A DNA stretch of 64,000 bases from JBJXHC01 sp046160825 (GCA_046160825.1 JBJXHC010000126.1:1-64000); one strand, 5' to 3'. Positions 24,959-34,844 are shown, numbered from the stretch's first letter. A program made the numbers and translations. The notes: a model not told the origin generated them from the letters alone.

Positions 24959-25774
24959 ATGGAAAAGACCAACCAAGATGAAGTCCGAGATGCAGTACGG
25001 GCATACTACGGCGCAATCGCCAAAAGCGGAACACATGGCTGCGGCTGCGGCCCGGCAACAGAATCAGCCTCTTCGTGCTGCTCGACGGAACCTGAGGTTG
25101 CAGTCACCACAGTTGAGGGATTGAAACTCGGTTACACCGAGGATGACCTCAACGCCGTTCCCGATGGCTCGAATCTCGGTCTCGGCTGCGGCAATCCACA
25201 AGCAATTGCAGAGTTGAAAGACGGCGAGGTCGTGCTCGATCTCGGAAGTGGTGCAGGGTTCGATGCCTTTCTTGCATCGAGACAAGTCGGTGGGACAGGC
25301 AAGGTCATCGGTGTTGACATGACACCGTCGATGATTTCCAGAGCCCGCCAGAATGCAGCGAAAGCGAACTACACCAATGTGGAGTTCCGGTTGGGCGAAA
25401 TCGAACGCTTGCCCGTCGCAGATGCGACAGTGGATGTTATCATTTCCAATTGCGTGATCAATCTCTCTCCCGATAAGCAAGCGGTCTTCAATGAAGCCTA
25501 CCGCATATTAAAGCTGGGTGGCAGACTCGCCATCTCTGATATTGTCACAAGAGCGCCGATGCCAAAAGAGATTTCGGGAGACATGTCTTTGCTGTGCGGC
25601 TGCGTCGCCGGTGCTTCATCTATTACGGAAGTAAGAGAGATGTTGATTGTCGCAGGCTTTATTGATGTCCGCATCACGACGAAGGATGATAGCCGCGAGT
25701 TTATCAAAGAGTGGGTGCCGGGAATGTCCATCGACCAGTTTATCGTGTCGGCGGCGATTGAAGCGAGAAAGTAA
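24959..25774 (+). CDS. arsM: Arsenite S-adenosylmethionine methyltransferase
   Basis: A 271-residue enzyme that methylates As(III) with SAM, detoxifying it. The SAM site is VVLDLGSGAGFDAFLASRQ. The conserved arsenic-binding cysteines are in GLGCGNPQA, ISNCVINLSP and LLCGCVAGAS. The N-terminus adds a Cys-rich patch (GCGCGPATES and SSCCSTEP), common in bacterial ArsM. The ATG at 24959 is preceded by GGAGGAAGCA, an ideal ribosome site; an ATG 12 bases earlier is less likely. It lies downstream of sigZ. Its 3' end overlaps the end of the convergent hydrolase frame. Confidence 0.94.
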   Translation: MEKTNQDEVRDAVRAYYGAIAKSGTHGCGCGPATESASSCCSTEPEVAVTTVEGLKLGYTEDDLNAVPDGSNLGLGCGNPQAIAELKDGEVVLDLGSGAGFDAFLASRQVGGTGKVIGVDMTPSMISRARQNAAKANYTNVEFRLGEIERLPVADATVDVIISNCVINLSPDKQAVFNEAYRILKLGGRLAISDIVTRAPMPKEISGDMSLLCGCVAGASSITEVREMLIVAGFIDVRITTKDDSREFIKEWVPGMSIDQFIVSAAIEARK

Positions 25775-26480
25775 ATCGTGGAGTAGGCAACAGCAGATAA
25801 TGCGTCAGAGGAGAGACAGTGCCCATGTGGAACTCACTTGAGCAAGCCCGGCCAGAACCTCCGCATCTGTCTTCCCTGACCTTTTCAACACATGGAATGA
25901 ATGGTCGGCCCCCGTCGATCACGTGCAGCGTTGCCTTCTTTCCCAAGCCATGACAAACTGGTTTGAGTAATGAAAGATCAGCCAGTGTGTCGCGTGTCCC
26001 CTGGAGAAACAACATCGGGACTCTAACGGACGAGAGGTGATCTGCGCGAGAAGTGGATGGTGCGCCGGCCGGATGAAGCGGAAATCCAAAGAAGATTATT
26101 CCCTTCACTCCCTCCAATGGAGAATCCGAGGCTGCGGCCGATGTCATGCGGCCTCCCATGGATTTGCCCCCCGCGAATATCGGGAGGCCATCCGCGAGCT
26201 TCGTTGCTTGTTCTACGGCCGAGCGAACGGTTGCATGAAGAACCGGCTTCGGGTCGGGGCGTTTGGTTCCGTTCTCCATATAAGGAAACTGATACCGGAA
26301 CGTTGCCACGTGATTCTCGCCAAGCAGACTACAGATCGACTCCATGAACGGATGCTTCATCCCCGCACCGGCGCCGTGGGCAAGGACGAGGAGACACTGC
26401 GCATCGCGTGGCTTCATGAGCAGCGCACTGACACGCCCGCTGCTTTTGGTTGCAATAAAAGTAAGAGACTTGGTAGGCAT
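25740..26480 (-). CDS. Alpha/beta hydrolase (Tex30/KANL3-like), apparent frameshift near the end
   Basis: The frame encodes an alpha/beta hydrolase: LVLAHGAGAGMKHPFM, the nucleophile elbow AGGKSMGGRMTS and the acid loop FLQGTRDTLAD. Near the end it reads HVIDGGRPFIPCVEK, which is wrong for the family. Removing one base from the run of five C (plus strand 25909-25913) gives HVIDGADHSFHVLKRSGKTD, restoring the catalytic His, and the frame then ends at a stop at 25805-25807. So the gene is probably 25805-26480 and either carries a 1-bp insertion or has a homopolymer error in the sequence. As written, the last about 55 residues are out of frame and run into the arsM end. Confidence 0.8.
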   Translation of the reverse strand: MPTKSLTFIATKSSGRVSALLMKPRDAQCLLVLAHGAGAGMKHPFMESICSLLGENHVATFRYQFPYMENGTKRPDPKPVLHATVRSAVEQATKLADGLPIFAGGKSMGGRMTSAAASDSPLEGVKGIIFFGFPLHPAGAPSTSRADHLSSVRVPMLFLQGTRDTLADLSLLKPVCHGLGKKATLHVIDGGRPFIPCVEKVREDRCGGSGRACSSEFHMGTVSPLTHYLLLPTPRFTFSLQSPPTR

Positions 26481-26501
26481 TGGACTGATATAAAAGCAGA
26501 G

Positions 26502-27212
26502 CTACTTCTTCGTTTTTTCCGCCAGACCAATAAACTGCTTTGCAAGTTTAGGTCCGGTTCCTTCATCTTCATGCTTGAAGAACACGAAGGCTTTCTTCCA
26601 ATTCTGATCTTCAATCTTTTTCAACCACGACTTCAGATCTGCAGTTGAATATGCCTCCCGGCGCAAACGCAAGTACCCCCAGTTGGCTGTACTGACGAAA
26701 GGGAACTCAAGGTCTTCATCCACATCAGCACAGCATAAGGCACATTTGTACGAACGCAGGAGGTCATAAACATCATTAGAGAACCATGTTGCATGCCGGA
26801 ACTCGAATGCTGCGGGAATATCACCGGGCAGCAGCTTGAGGAATTCACCTAACCGGTCAATGTCTTTCTTGAGATTGGGTGGGAGTTGGAAGAGCACCAC
26901 ACCAAGTTTGTCCCCAATTGAGCGCACCGTTCGCATGAGGTACTCGGTTTCTTCACCCGCTTCCTTGAGTCGCTTGAAGTGAGTGATCTTTTGCGAGGCC
27001 TTTATCGAAAAGCAGAATCCCTTCGGTACCTGATCAGCCCACCCCTGCACGACGCTTTCCTTCGGCATACGGTAGAACGTGTTATTGATTTCAACGGCAG
27101 TAAGCTGTGTACCGTAGTACTTCAGGAAATCCTTGTCGGACATATCCTCCGGATAAAAATGTCCTTTCCATTCCTTGTAGCTGTAGCCGCTTGTTCCGAC
27201 GTGAAGTTGCAT
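26502..27212 (-). CDS. DUF72 family protein
   Basis: A 236-residue TIM-barrel protein of the widespread DUF72 family. The start MQLHVGTSGYSYKEWKGHFYP is diagnostic, followed by VEINNTFYRMP, FCFSIKASQKITHFKRLK, LGVVLFQLPPN and FEFRHATWF. The function of the family is not established. The frame is open from a TTG at 27236, but the ATG at 27212 matches the family N-terminus. It lies between two hydrolase genes on the same strand, 21 bp upstream of the frameshifted one. Confidence 0.9.
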   Translation of the reverse strand: MQLHVGTSGYSYKEWKGHFYPEDMSDKDFLKYYGTQLTAVEINNTFYRMPKESVVQGWADQVPKGFCFSIKASQKITHFKRLKEAGEETEYLMRTVRSIGDKLGVVLFQLPPNLKKDIDRLGEFLKLLPGDIPAAFEFRHATWFSNDVYDLLRSYKCALCCADVDEDLEFPFVSTANWGYLRLRREAYSTADLKSWLKKIEDQNWKKAFVFFKHEDEGTGPKLAKQFIGLAEKTKK

Positions 27213-27249
27213 GTTCGTCCGGTTGTTATTGAGCAAGTGCTATTACAAA

Positions 27250-28041
27250 TTAGCTTTTCTTTAATATCTTCTTCAGAAACTCCGTCATGTCCTTCCACGA
27301 GTCCTTGTCTGCTTTTTCGTTGTACGCAATGGGTATACCGAATTCCTTCCCTGCCTTATCTGCGGCGGGATTTGTAAACCCGTGCTTTGCGTTGGGGTAT
27401 GATTTGAACGTCATGTCCACCTTCGCATCTTTCATTTCCTTCTTGAACGCTTCGATCTGTTCCTTCGGGATAAAGCTGTCATCCGCACCGTGACACACCA
27501 GTACCTTTCCTTTCACTTCTCCTGCTTTTGCCGGAGTGCCTGTGCCGAGCATGCCGTGGAAACTCACAACGCCCTTCAGGTCAACTCCTGCGCGGGCCAT
27601 GTTCAGCACAACGCCTCCACCAAAACAATACCCGATTGCCGCGATGTTGGCCGCATCAACGGTTTCATGTTTGCGCAGCAGTTCCCATCCTGCGAGGAAG
27701 CGAGCCTTGGCGACCGGCAACTTACCACCGGCTTCACTTGCAAACTTTCCAGCGTCATCAGGATGTTTGGCGGTTTTCCCATTGCCGAACATGTCAACAG
27801 CGAGTGCAGTGTAGCCCATCTCAGCAAGCATTTTGGCGCGAGTGCGTGCGTATTCATTGTGGCCCCACCATTCGTGGACAACAAGCACGCCGGGGCGTTT
27901 ACCTTTTACGGCATCGTCATATACCAGCCATCCCTTCATTGTCAGCCCGTCAGCCTTATACGTCACCTCTTCGCTCTTAAGCGAAGCTAAAGAGGTGGTG
28001 ATGGAGAGAAGAAGGAATGCCAGAATTGCCATTGAACGCAT
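27250..28041 (-). CDS. Exported dienelactone hydrolase family protein
   Basis: A 263-residue alpha/beta hydrolase with an N-terminal signal peptide (MRSMAILAFLLLSITTSLAS), so it should be periplasmic. The catalytic triad is visible: Cys in AIGYCFGGG, Asp in CHGADDSFIP and His in NAKHGFTNP, the DLH pattern with Cys as nucleophile. GVLVVHEWWGHNEYAR is the usual oxyanion region. The substrate is unknown. AGAGG lies upstream of the start. It is 37 bp upstream of the DUF72 gene in the same direction. Confidence 0.9.
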   Translation of the reverse strand: MRSMAILAFLLLSITTSLASLKSEEVTYKADGLTMKGWLVYDDAVKGKRPGVLVVHEWWGHNEYARTRAKMLAEMGYTALAVDMFGNGKTAKHPDDAGKFASEAGGKLPVAKARFLAGWELLRKHETVDAANIAAIGYCFGGGVVLNMARAGVDLKGVVSFHGMLGTGTPAKAGEVKGKVLVCHGADDSFIPKEQIEAFKKEMKDAKVDMTFKSYPNAKHGFTNPAADKAGKEFGIPIAYNEKADKDSWKDMTEFLKKILKKS

Positions 28042-28181
28042 TGGAGACCTCTTGAGATAGGGGATGTGAACTGTCGATTTCCAGAATGAATATATGAGTT
28101 GTTCCCGACAGGGTCAACGGTTGCAACTTCGTTCATGAATCTTTATCATGTCAACGCCGTAGTGCTCACCAACCTTTGACC

Positions 28182-30605
28182 ATGCACCGAATCATTTCTT
28201 CACTCATACTTCTTACCGTTATTGCATTTTTTCCGCTTGTTGCGGGGGAAAATATCAATGCAATCCGTGCTGTCAAGATTGAGACGTCTCCGCGAATTGA
28301 CGGTCTTCTCGATGAGCAGATATGGCAGCAGGCCTCTCCCGCAACCGACTTTCTTCAACGGGATCCAAGTGAAGGCCAACCTGCCTCGGAACGTACCGAG
28401 GTGCGCGTACTGTATGATGACGACGCGTTATACTTCGGCTTCATGTTATTCGATTCCGAGCCGGGCAATATCGTTGCTCCGCTCACACGACGCGACAATG
28501 TTGTCGAATCGGACGGTATGTCCATTTATATTGATGCATTCCATGACCACCAGACCTGTTACGAGTTCGGTTTCAACCCGGCCGGCGTAAAGTCCGACAT
28601 ACTGATTTACAATGATGGGGACATTGAGGATAATTCCTGGGACGCAGTGTGGGAAGTGGAGACGCGCATCCTGCCCAATGGTTGGTCTGCCGAAGTGAGA
28701 ATCCCTTTCCGGGTTCTTCGATATCAACTTGCAGACAATGATACGAGTGAGTATGAATGGGGGATGAACTTCATCAGGACTATCAGTCGCAAGCAAGAGG
28801 AGGACCGATGGGCATTCACTCCAAAGAAGGAAAGCGGTTTTGTTTCGCGCTTCGGGCATTTGCGTGGACTCCGTGCACTTCCATCGCCGCGTCAGCTTGA
28901 GTTGCTGCCGTTCGTTGTTGGGAAGCAGCGTTGGCAGCCTCAGCGCCCCAACCAAGACCGTCTTGCTGAGTTTTCAACAGATGCAGGGATGGATTTCAAA
29001 TACAGCATCTCCAATAACTTTACACTTGATGCAACCATAAATCCGGATTTCGGACAGGTAGAGGCCGATCCCGAGGTGTTGAATCTCTCGACGTTCGAGA
29101 CATTCTATCCGGAGAAACGACCGTTCTTCATTGAGGGAACGCAGATTCTCAGATTCACGACGTTCGGTGGCGCGCTGGGGCCGGGGATGTTTTATCCCCG
29201 GCGTATCGGCAGGGCTATCTCTCCATTTGAAGTTGCGGTACCGACTGGCGGAAAAATCGAAGAACTGCCTCAAGCCGTGACGATTCTTGGCGCCGCGAAG
29301 GTGAACGGGAAGACCAATGGCGGCCTCTCAGTCGGTGTGCTCCAGGCATTTACGGAAGAGGAAGAAGCCGAGGTGTCGGATGCGACGGGCGCACGCTCTT
29401 CGCAGGTTCTGGAGCCGTTTGGGCACTACAATGTCGTCCGACTCAAACAGGATGTGCTTGGCAACTCCAACGTCGGACTTGTTCTCACGACCGTTGCGAA
29501 ACCTGATCGGGCTCCTGCGATTACCAACGGCTATGATTGGTTCATCAAACTTGCAGACAACACGTACTTGTGCGAGGGATTTTTCGCGCACACACATACC
29601 AATGATGGAACAGGAAAACGGATTCATGGAAGTGGAGGTCGATTTGGTTTTACTCGAACCGCGGCGGAACACTGGCTCTGGAGTTTCGGTGGGCGATACG
29701 CAACACAGCGCTACAATATCAACGACCTTGGATTCTTCTTCCGGCCCGATGGATTTACGGGACTATTCTCACTGACCTATAAAGAAAATACGCCTGCCGG
29801 TCTTTATCGGAATTATTCAGTGACGTTTTCATTCACGGAGTTCCACAATATGCATGGAGTGGGGCTACAGCGGGAGGGGAGATTGGACGCCTCGACTCTT
29901 TTCAGCAACTACTGGAGTGCATCTGCCTCTGCATCAGCGGATATAGGAAGATACGACGACCGCGAGACGCGGGGCAATGGTCTGTATCAGAAGCCGGAAT
30001 TTTATAACACCAGTTTGACTCTCAGTAGTGATGGAAGGGAAGACCTGATTGGAAGATTCACCAGTCGCTATGGCTGGGACAGCAAACTGAGATCCCAGTG
30101 GGCGTCACTCCTTGGCCTGACGCTGAAACCAACAACATGGATGCAATGGGAGTTGAGCGGTGAATATGAACGGGTGTTGAATCAAGAGGCGTGGGTTACT
30201 CATTCTTCCGGCAGCATCTTCGCAGACCGCAGCACAGACAGGTTCGACATGACTCTCCGCAGTACGATCACCTTCACACGCGACTTAACGCTGCAAGTCT
30301 ATACTCAAATCTTTTCTGCCAAAGCGAGGCACGGGCTTGCCCGTCAGCTCATCGGTACAACGGATTTCGTTCCATCATCGTATGCTGCTTCGGCACATAA
30401 TTTTACCGCACAGGAATTCAATTCCAACTTCGTTCTTCGTTGGGAATATCTCCCCGGCAGCACACTGTTTTTCGTTTGGTCACAAGCGCGTCAGGGAAGC
30501 AAGGGAATATACTCCGATTCATTCTCCGACGACATCAACGACACGTTTCGTCTCCCGCCATCAAATGTCCTGCTCTTGAAGGCAACGTATTGGCTAAGCC
30601 TGTAG
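28182..30605 (+). CDS. Secreted DUF5916 protein with CBM9-like N-terminal domain
   Basis: An 807-residue exported protein. A signal peptide (MHRIISSLILLTVIAFFPLV) is followed by a CBM9-like beta-sandwich (IDGLLDEQIWQQASPATDF to about residue 220, with WSAEVRIPFRVLRY), then the DUF5916 region (NPDFGQVEADPEVLNLSTFE, FYPEKRPFFIEG) and a long beta-rich C-terminus that ends in LKATYWLSL, like an outer-membrane barrel. Such proteins are frequent in Bacteroidota and relatives; function is unproven. The first ATG is at 28182. Its stop directly abuts the stop of the convergent FG-GAP gene. Confidence 0.88.
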   Translation: MHRIISSLILLTVIAFFPLVAGENINAIRAVKIETSPRIDGLLDEQIWQQASPATDFLQRDPSEGQPASERTEVRVLYDDDALYFGFMLFDSEPGNIVAPLTRRDNVVESDGMSIYIDAFHDHQTCYEFGFNPAGVKSDILIYNDGDIEDNSWDAVWEVETRILPNGWSAEVRIPFRVLRYQLADNDTSEYEWGMNFIRTISRKQEEDRWAFTPKKESGFVSRFGHLRGLRALPSPRQLELLPFVVGKQRWQPQRPNQDRLAEFSTDAGMDFKYSISNNFTLDATINPDFGQVEADPEVLNLSTFETFYPEKRPFFIEGTQILRFTTFGGALGPGMFYPRRIGRAISPFEVAVPTGGKIEELPQAVTILGAAKVNGKTNGGLSVGVLQAFTEEEEAEVSDATGARSSQVLEPFGHYNVVRLKQDVLGNSNVGLVLTTVAKPDRAPAITNGYDWFIKLADNTYLCEGFFAHTHTNDGTGKRIHGSGGRFGFTRTAAEHWLWSFGGRYATQRYNINDLGFFFRPDGFTGLFSLTYKENTPAGLYRNYSVTFSFTEFHNMHGVGLQREGRLDASTLFSNYWSASASASADIGRYDDRETRGNGLYQKPEFYNTSLTLSSDGREDLIGRFTSRYGWDSKLRSQWASLLGLTLKPTTWMQWELSGEYERVLNQEAWVTHSSGSIFADRSTDRFDMTLRSTITFTRDLTLQVYTQIFSAKARHGLARQLIGTTDFVPSSYAASAHNFTAQEFNSNFVLRWEYLPGSTLFFVWSQARQGSKGIYSDSFSDDINDTFRLPPSNVLLLKATYWLSL

Positions 30606-32813
30606 CTAACGAGGTTTTGTTGCGATCGCAGCACTACCCGCATCCAACACCAACTGCCCCGCCTGAGACACCTTCACCCAATAGCCTCTTGATGGAATAA
30701 GGAGGTTACTTGGTGCATATCCGGTACTCCCGAACCCGTAGAAACTTGATTGAACAATTCCCGATGGAATCTGGAGTATCGATGATGTTGAGACTGTGTC
30801 GGTAATTGTGCCGATAATATTCCAGCCCACGACGACAGCAATGGTGTCGCTCGTGATGGGTGAACCGGTAATGCTCACATTTCCTCCAGTCGGGAACTTC
30901 AGCCAGTAGCCGGTACCGTTGTCCAGTGTGTCTCGCTGGACGTATCCGCTCACATACGCATAGGCTTCCGAACTTGCCGTCGGAAAAAGTGTATCTGTAG
31001 CGGCATCGACAACCGATAATGGGACGGAGACCAGGTTCCAGGCTGATTCAAAGAAATATGCTTGTGTCACCTGGCTCGTCGTGGTAAATCTACGCACAAC
31101 CGACCAGCCGCTTCCACCAACGCCATTCTTCGCGCTCACTCTCCAGAAGTATGTCACGTCTGCAGGTATTGCTCCGACGGTCCTCGATGTATCCGTCACC
31201 GTTGAGTCATTGACGACAGTCGAACCGAACAGTGAATCAGTTGAGACCTGAACGTGGTACGTGCCCGTTCCGCTGGAGGGGTTCCAAATAAGGTCAATGT
31301 CGATTGGTGGAATTGTGGCTTCATCAAGCGGATTGACGAGTGTGGGAATTGCCGGAGGGATTAGTGCCCCCGTGTTTTCAAACAGGAATATGATATCATC
31401 CATCTCATCAATTCCGGTCATGTCGAGATCGCCATCGTTATCGCGGTCATGGAGCGTTGCACATGACCCGGCAGTGGAAGCATCAAAGGATCGTTGGTTG
31501 ATTAACACGCCACTGCCATTGTTTTCATAAAGAGTCCAATCACTGCCGGAAAAATTGCTTGTCACCAGATCCAGGTCACCATCGCCGTCAATATCGCCAA
31601 CGTCGATTGCGATGGAGAAACTTCCCACCGGATATGTCGTTGCTGCCGACATTCCTCCTGCCCCGTTCCCGAAGATCACTGATGCAGTATTCCAGCCCGA
31701 GTTTGCAGAGACGACATCCATATTGCCGTCGCCATTCATATCACCCACGGCGATCATCCACGGATTTCCTCCCACCGCAACCTCGCTCGAGAATGTCAAG
31801 CCGCCATTTCCGTCGCCGAGAAACAAGGCCATCTCCTGACTGTTGTATGATCCGATAAACACATCCATGATGCCGTCATTGTTCGCATCGGCGGCAGCCG
31901 CGGCGGTTTCTCCGCTTCCACCTGCGTCAAAATTTGTACTCGGCGCAAACGATCCGTCGCCATTGTTCTTGAATATCGTTGCGTTGCCCTGTGTCCGGTT
32001 TGCGGTAACGATGTCCATATCTCCATCACCGTCGAGGTCCAGCATGGTCACCGCCCGTGGGCCGTCTCCCGATTCCCTGCTGATAAGAGAATCAAAACCA
32101 CCTGCACCATCGCCATACATCAGTGTTACCTGATCGTTCCCCGCATTTCCCACAACGAGATCAATCTTGCCGTCGTTGTTAAGGTCGGTGCCGTCATTCG
32201 GACTTGGGACGCTTCCGTTCGGCAGATCGAAAACCTCCGAGGTGTCATACATTCCTGTGCTGTCATTCAGGAAGATGCGCACATCCACCGTGATTTCATT
32301 CACTGTGGCAAGGTCGAGCCACCCATCGCCGTTGAAGTCACCACCATACGCACCATAGGTTTGAATATGTCCCTCGCCCGTCATGCGTACGGGCACTTGT
32401 GCAATCTCCGTAAAATCCAGATTGCCGGGTGATGGTTTTACCCAGAACATCCACGCATAGCCGAAGTCCATCGAATCACTCGCCAAGTCACGGATCCCTT
32501 TGGAGAGGTTAACCGTGACGTACTCGCCGGCAGAGAAGGGACGATTCGGTGTAAAGCGCACCTGTGTATTGCCGCTTTCAAATGTGAGTGATCCCTGAGC
32601 AACGCCCGACCAATGTCCGAACACCTTGAAGGTCATGCTGTTGAAGGATGTCACGTCAACCGCGGTATTGAAGCCCACGACAATATCCGTTGACGGAAGC
32701 GCCGAGCGTGTATTGCGTAGCGGGCTCGTTGAGACAACCGTGGGAGCGGCGGAGAGACTTGACGCGAGCAGCACGAGCGATACAAGGATAGATAATGACG
32801 GTACGCGTATCAT
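30606..32813 (-). CDS. Secreted FG-GAP/VCBS repeat protein with Ig-like domains
   Basis: A 735-residue exported protein. After a signal peptide (ending LSAAP) comes a bacterial Ig-like domain (PTVVSTSPLRNTRSALPSTD onward, to about 120). Then about six FG-GAP/VCBS repeats of the form GDFNGDGWLDLA, TDLNNDGKIDLV, LDLDGDGDMDIV, ADANNDGIMDVF, GDMNGDGNMDVV and GDIDGDGDLDLV, which form Ca-binding beta-propeller blades. A fibronectin-type domain (TYHVQVSTDSLFGS...YFWRVSAKN) follows, and the C-terminus has two related WNLVSVPL/GWNIIGTI modules. No type IX sorting signal is seen. Likely a surface or extracellular adhesion protein. Confidence 0.9.
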   Translation of the reverse strand: MIRVPSLSILVSLVLLASSLSAAPTVVSTSPLRNTRSALPSTDIVVGFNTAVDVTSFNSMTFKVFGHWSGVAQGSLTFESGNTQVRFTPNRPFSAGEYVTVNLSKGIRDLASDSMDFGYAWMFWVKPSPGNLDFTEIAQVPVRMTGEGHIQTYGAYGGDFNGDGWLDLATVNEITVDVRIFLNDSTGMYDTSEVFDLPNGSVPSPNDGTDLNNDGKIDLVVGNAGNDQVTLMYGDGAGGFDSLISRESGDGPRAVTMLDLDGDGDMDIVTANRTQGNATIFKNNGDGSFAPSTNFDAGGSGETAAAAADANNDGIMDVFIGSYNSQEMALFLGDGNGGLTFSSEVAVGGNPWMIAVGDMNGDGNMDVVSANSGWNTASVIFGNGAGGMSAATTYPVGSFSIAIDVGDIDGDGDLDLVTSNFSGSDWTLYENNGSGVLINQRSFDASTAGSCATLHDRDNDGDLDMTGIDEMDDIIFLFENTGALIPPAIPTLVNPLDEATIPPIDIDLIWNPSSGTGTYHVQVSTDSLFGSTVVNDSTVTDTSRTVGAIPADVTYFWRVSAKNGVGGSGWSVVRRFTTTSQVTQAYFFESAWNLVSVPLSVVDAATDTLFPTASSEAYAYVSGYVQRDTLDNGTGYWLKFPTGGNVSITGSPITSDTIAVVVGWNIIGTITDTVSTSSILQIPSGIVQSSFYGFGSTGYAPSNLLIPSRGYWVKVSQAGQLVLDAGSAAIATKPR

Positions 32814-32966
32814 GATGTTTCTTTCGGTTGAATGATAGTGTTAAGAGATGACTTGAACACATAAAACGGTAGGTGAAACTGCTTGAATGTTAGCAGGAGA
32901 GAGTTACAAAAGCAAGCTGTCCGCGCATCCATAGCTTCTTACTCTCTGCTATAGAGGTCATTCTGA

Positions 32967-33062
32967 GACCCGATGTTTGTTTTTGTCGGGTCGAAGAATC
33001 TGAAAAGAAGAGGTCCAGCGGAGAGGCCAACCCTCCCCTTACTAAGCGAGGGCGAGGGAGGG
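32967..33062. repeat. Intergenic hairpins between the FG-GAP and CPA2 genes
   Basis: GACCCGA at 32967-32973 pairs with TCGGGTC at 32986-32992, and a purine/pyrimidine-biased palindrome with CCCTCCCC and GAGGGAGGGG arms occupies 33030-33062. The rest of the gap 32814-33092 holds no gene I can support. A similar CCCTC/GAGGG element occurs at 39168-39224, so this may be a dispersed repeat. Confidence 0.4.
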
Positions 33063-33092
33063 GTTCCATCCGCATCACAAAAGCCCGCTGTT

Positions 33093-34844
33093 TCATATTT
33101 CGGTCTGAGTCTTGTCTTGAAGTGTCTTGATCAACGCACCCTGAAGTTTGGAATGCAGCTTCACGAACCACTTCCACAGCACAACGGCAACAAAAGCCGC
33201 AGCTAACAGGACAGGAACAAGGAGCTCTACAGGCGGAAGAATCGTTGCGCTCAGGAATGTAATAAGTAAAGCGATCCCGAGGATCGACGCTACGGGGATT
33301 ACTTCAGAGATGACACGGCGCGCTTTGCTTTGCTTCCCACCGGGGAGCTTTATTGCCAGTTCCTCAAGTAGCATACTCAACGCCTGAAGTTTTCGATACG
33401 CTGCAATCAGGAACGGCAACGAGACAAGCAGCGCCATAGCGAGAATGACTGTGTTTTGGATATCCTCGCTTGCGATGGGAACGATACGGTGACTAACGTT
33501 GCTGCCAACGTAGGCACCTGCAAGGAACACAGCAGCAACCAGCGCGCAATTGACAAGCACCTGAAACACAATGCGTTGAATTATCCTCGCAACCTTTTGC
33601 TTGTCCCCCTTGGGCTTCATGTTTTCCAACCATGCAGTGTATTGTCCGGATACCCGTGTTACGGATTTTGGCATTACCTTGCCAAGCTTGATAGTGAGCG
33701 GGTCGGCCAGTTTGATAAGATAGGGAGTCAGAAGAGTTGTCACGGCGGATACCGCGACCGCAATCGGATAGAGGAAGTTGCTTGTGACGTTCAACGTTAC
33801 GCCCAGTGACGCGATGATGAACGAGAACTCGCCGATCTGCGCAAGCCCCATGCCGACACGCATCGAGGTGCGACCGTCGTTGCCGCTGAGGAATGTCCCG
33901 AGGCTGCACGAGAATACCTTGCCGATGACAACAGCGACGGTAATCACGGCGACAGGAACGGCATACGTCACCAATACCTGCGGATCCAACAGCAGACCGA
34001 TCGTGACGAAGAAGATTGCGCTGAACATATCCCTGATTGGCTCGATCAATGTTTCGATCGTGAGGAGTTGTCTCGATTCCGCCATCACGGCGCCGATAAC
34101 GAATGCTCCCAGCGCGATACTGTAGTCCAGTTTGGTGACCAGCAGGCAGAACCCGAAGAGAATTCCCAGTACGGTAACCAGCAACATTTCCTTGCTCTCG
34201 AATTTTGCCACAAACGCCAGGAGTCGCGGGACAATAAGAATACCGAGCACGAGAGCAACAACCATGAAGAGCGAGAGCTGCCCGATGGTGCCGAACACTG
34301 TTCCGGCAGTGACCGAACCGCTCGTAGCAATGGCCGACAGCAATGCAATAATACCGATGGCAAGAATGTCTTCGACGATCAGAATACCGAAGATCATCTG
34401 GGCAAACCGCTCGCGCTTCATCCCGAGTTCATCAAGAGCTTTGATTATAATTGTGGTTGAGGAGATGGCCAGTATCGCACCGAGGAAGAGGGAGTCCATT
34501 GTGGACCAGCCGAAGAACCCGCCGATCTCGTACCCGATCCATATCATCAAGGCGATTTCTGAAAGGGCGGCGATGAGCGCCGTGCCGCCAACGCGTGCAA
34601 GCTTCTTCATGCTGAACTCCAACCCGAGGGAGAACATGAGAAACAGCATGCCCAACTCGGCAAGCGTCTTGATCGTCAGTTCGTCCTGAATGAGCTGGAA
34701 CGGAGGCGTGTACGGCCCAAGAATGACGCCGGCAATGATATACCCCAGCACCACCGGCTGCTTGAACCGGTGGAACAGCACGGTGACAATCCCGGCGACC
34801 AGCATAACTACAGCAAGATCTTGTATGAAGCTTATTGCGTGCAT
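33093..34844 (-). CDS. Monovalent cation:proton antiporter, CPA2/Kef type
   Basis: A 583-residue membrane protein. VVLGYIIAGVILGPYTPP, LAELGMLFLMFSLGLEFS, GAILAISSTTIIIKALDELG and IVEDILAIGIIALLS are CPA2 signatures, with about 12 helices up to residue 390 and two to three more near 425-560. It should exchange Na+ or K+ for H+, or act as a Kef-like K+ efflux route. There is no TrkA-N/NAD-binding domain, unlike KefB/KefC. AAGGAG precedes the start. It fits the ion-pump theme of the window. Confidence 0.9.
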   Translation of the reverse strand: MHAISFIQDLAVVMLVAGIVTVLFHRFKQPVVLGYIIAGVILGPYTPPFQLIQDELTIKTLAELGMLFLMFSLGLEFSMKKLARVGGTALIAALSEIALMIWIGYEIGGFFGWSTMDSLFLGAILAISSTTIIIKALDELGMKRERFAQMIFGILIVEDILAIGIIALLSAIATSGSVTAGTVFGTIGQLSLFMVVALVLGILIVPRLLAFVAKFESKEMLLVTVLGILFGFCLLVTKLDYSIALGAFVIGAVMAESRQLLTIETLIEPIRDMFSAIFFVTIGLLLDPQVLVTYAVPVAVITVAVVIGKVFSCSLGTFLSGNDGRTSMRVGMGLAQIGEFSFIIASLGVTLNVTSNFLYPIAVAVSAVTTLLTPYLIKLADPLTIKLGKVMPKSVTRVSGQYTAWLENMKPKGDKQKVARIIQRIVFQVLVNCALVAAVFLAGAYVGSNVSHRIVPIASEDIQNTVILAMALLVSLPFLIAAYRKLQALSMLLEELAIKLPGGKQSKARRVISEVIPVASILGIALLITFLSATILPPVELLVPVLLAAAFVAVVLWKWFVKLHSKLQGALIKTLQDKTQTEI

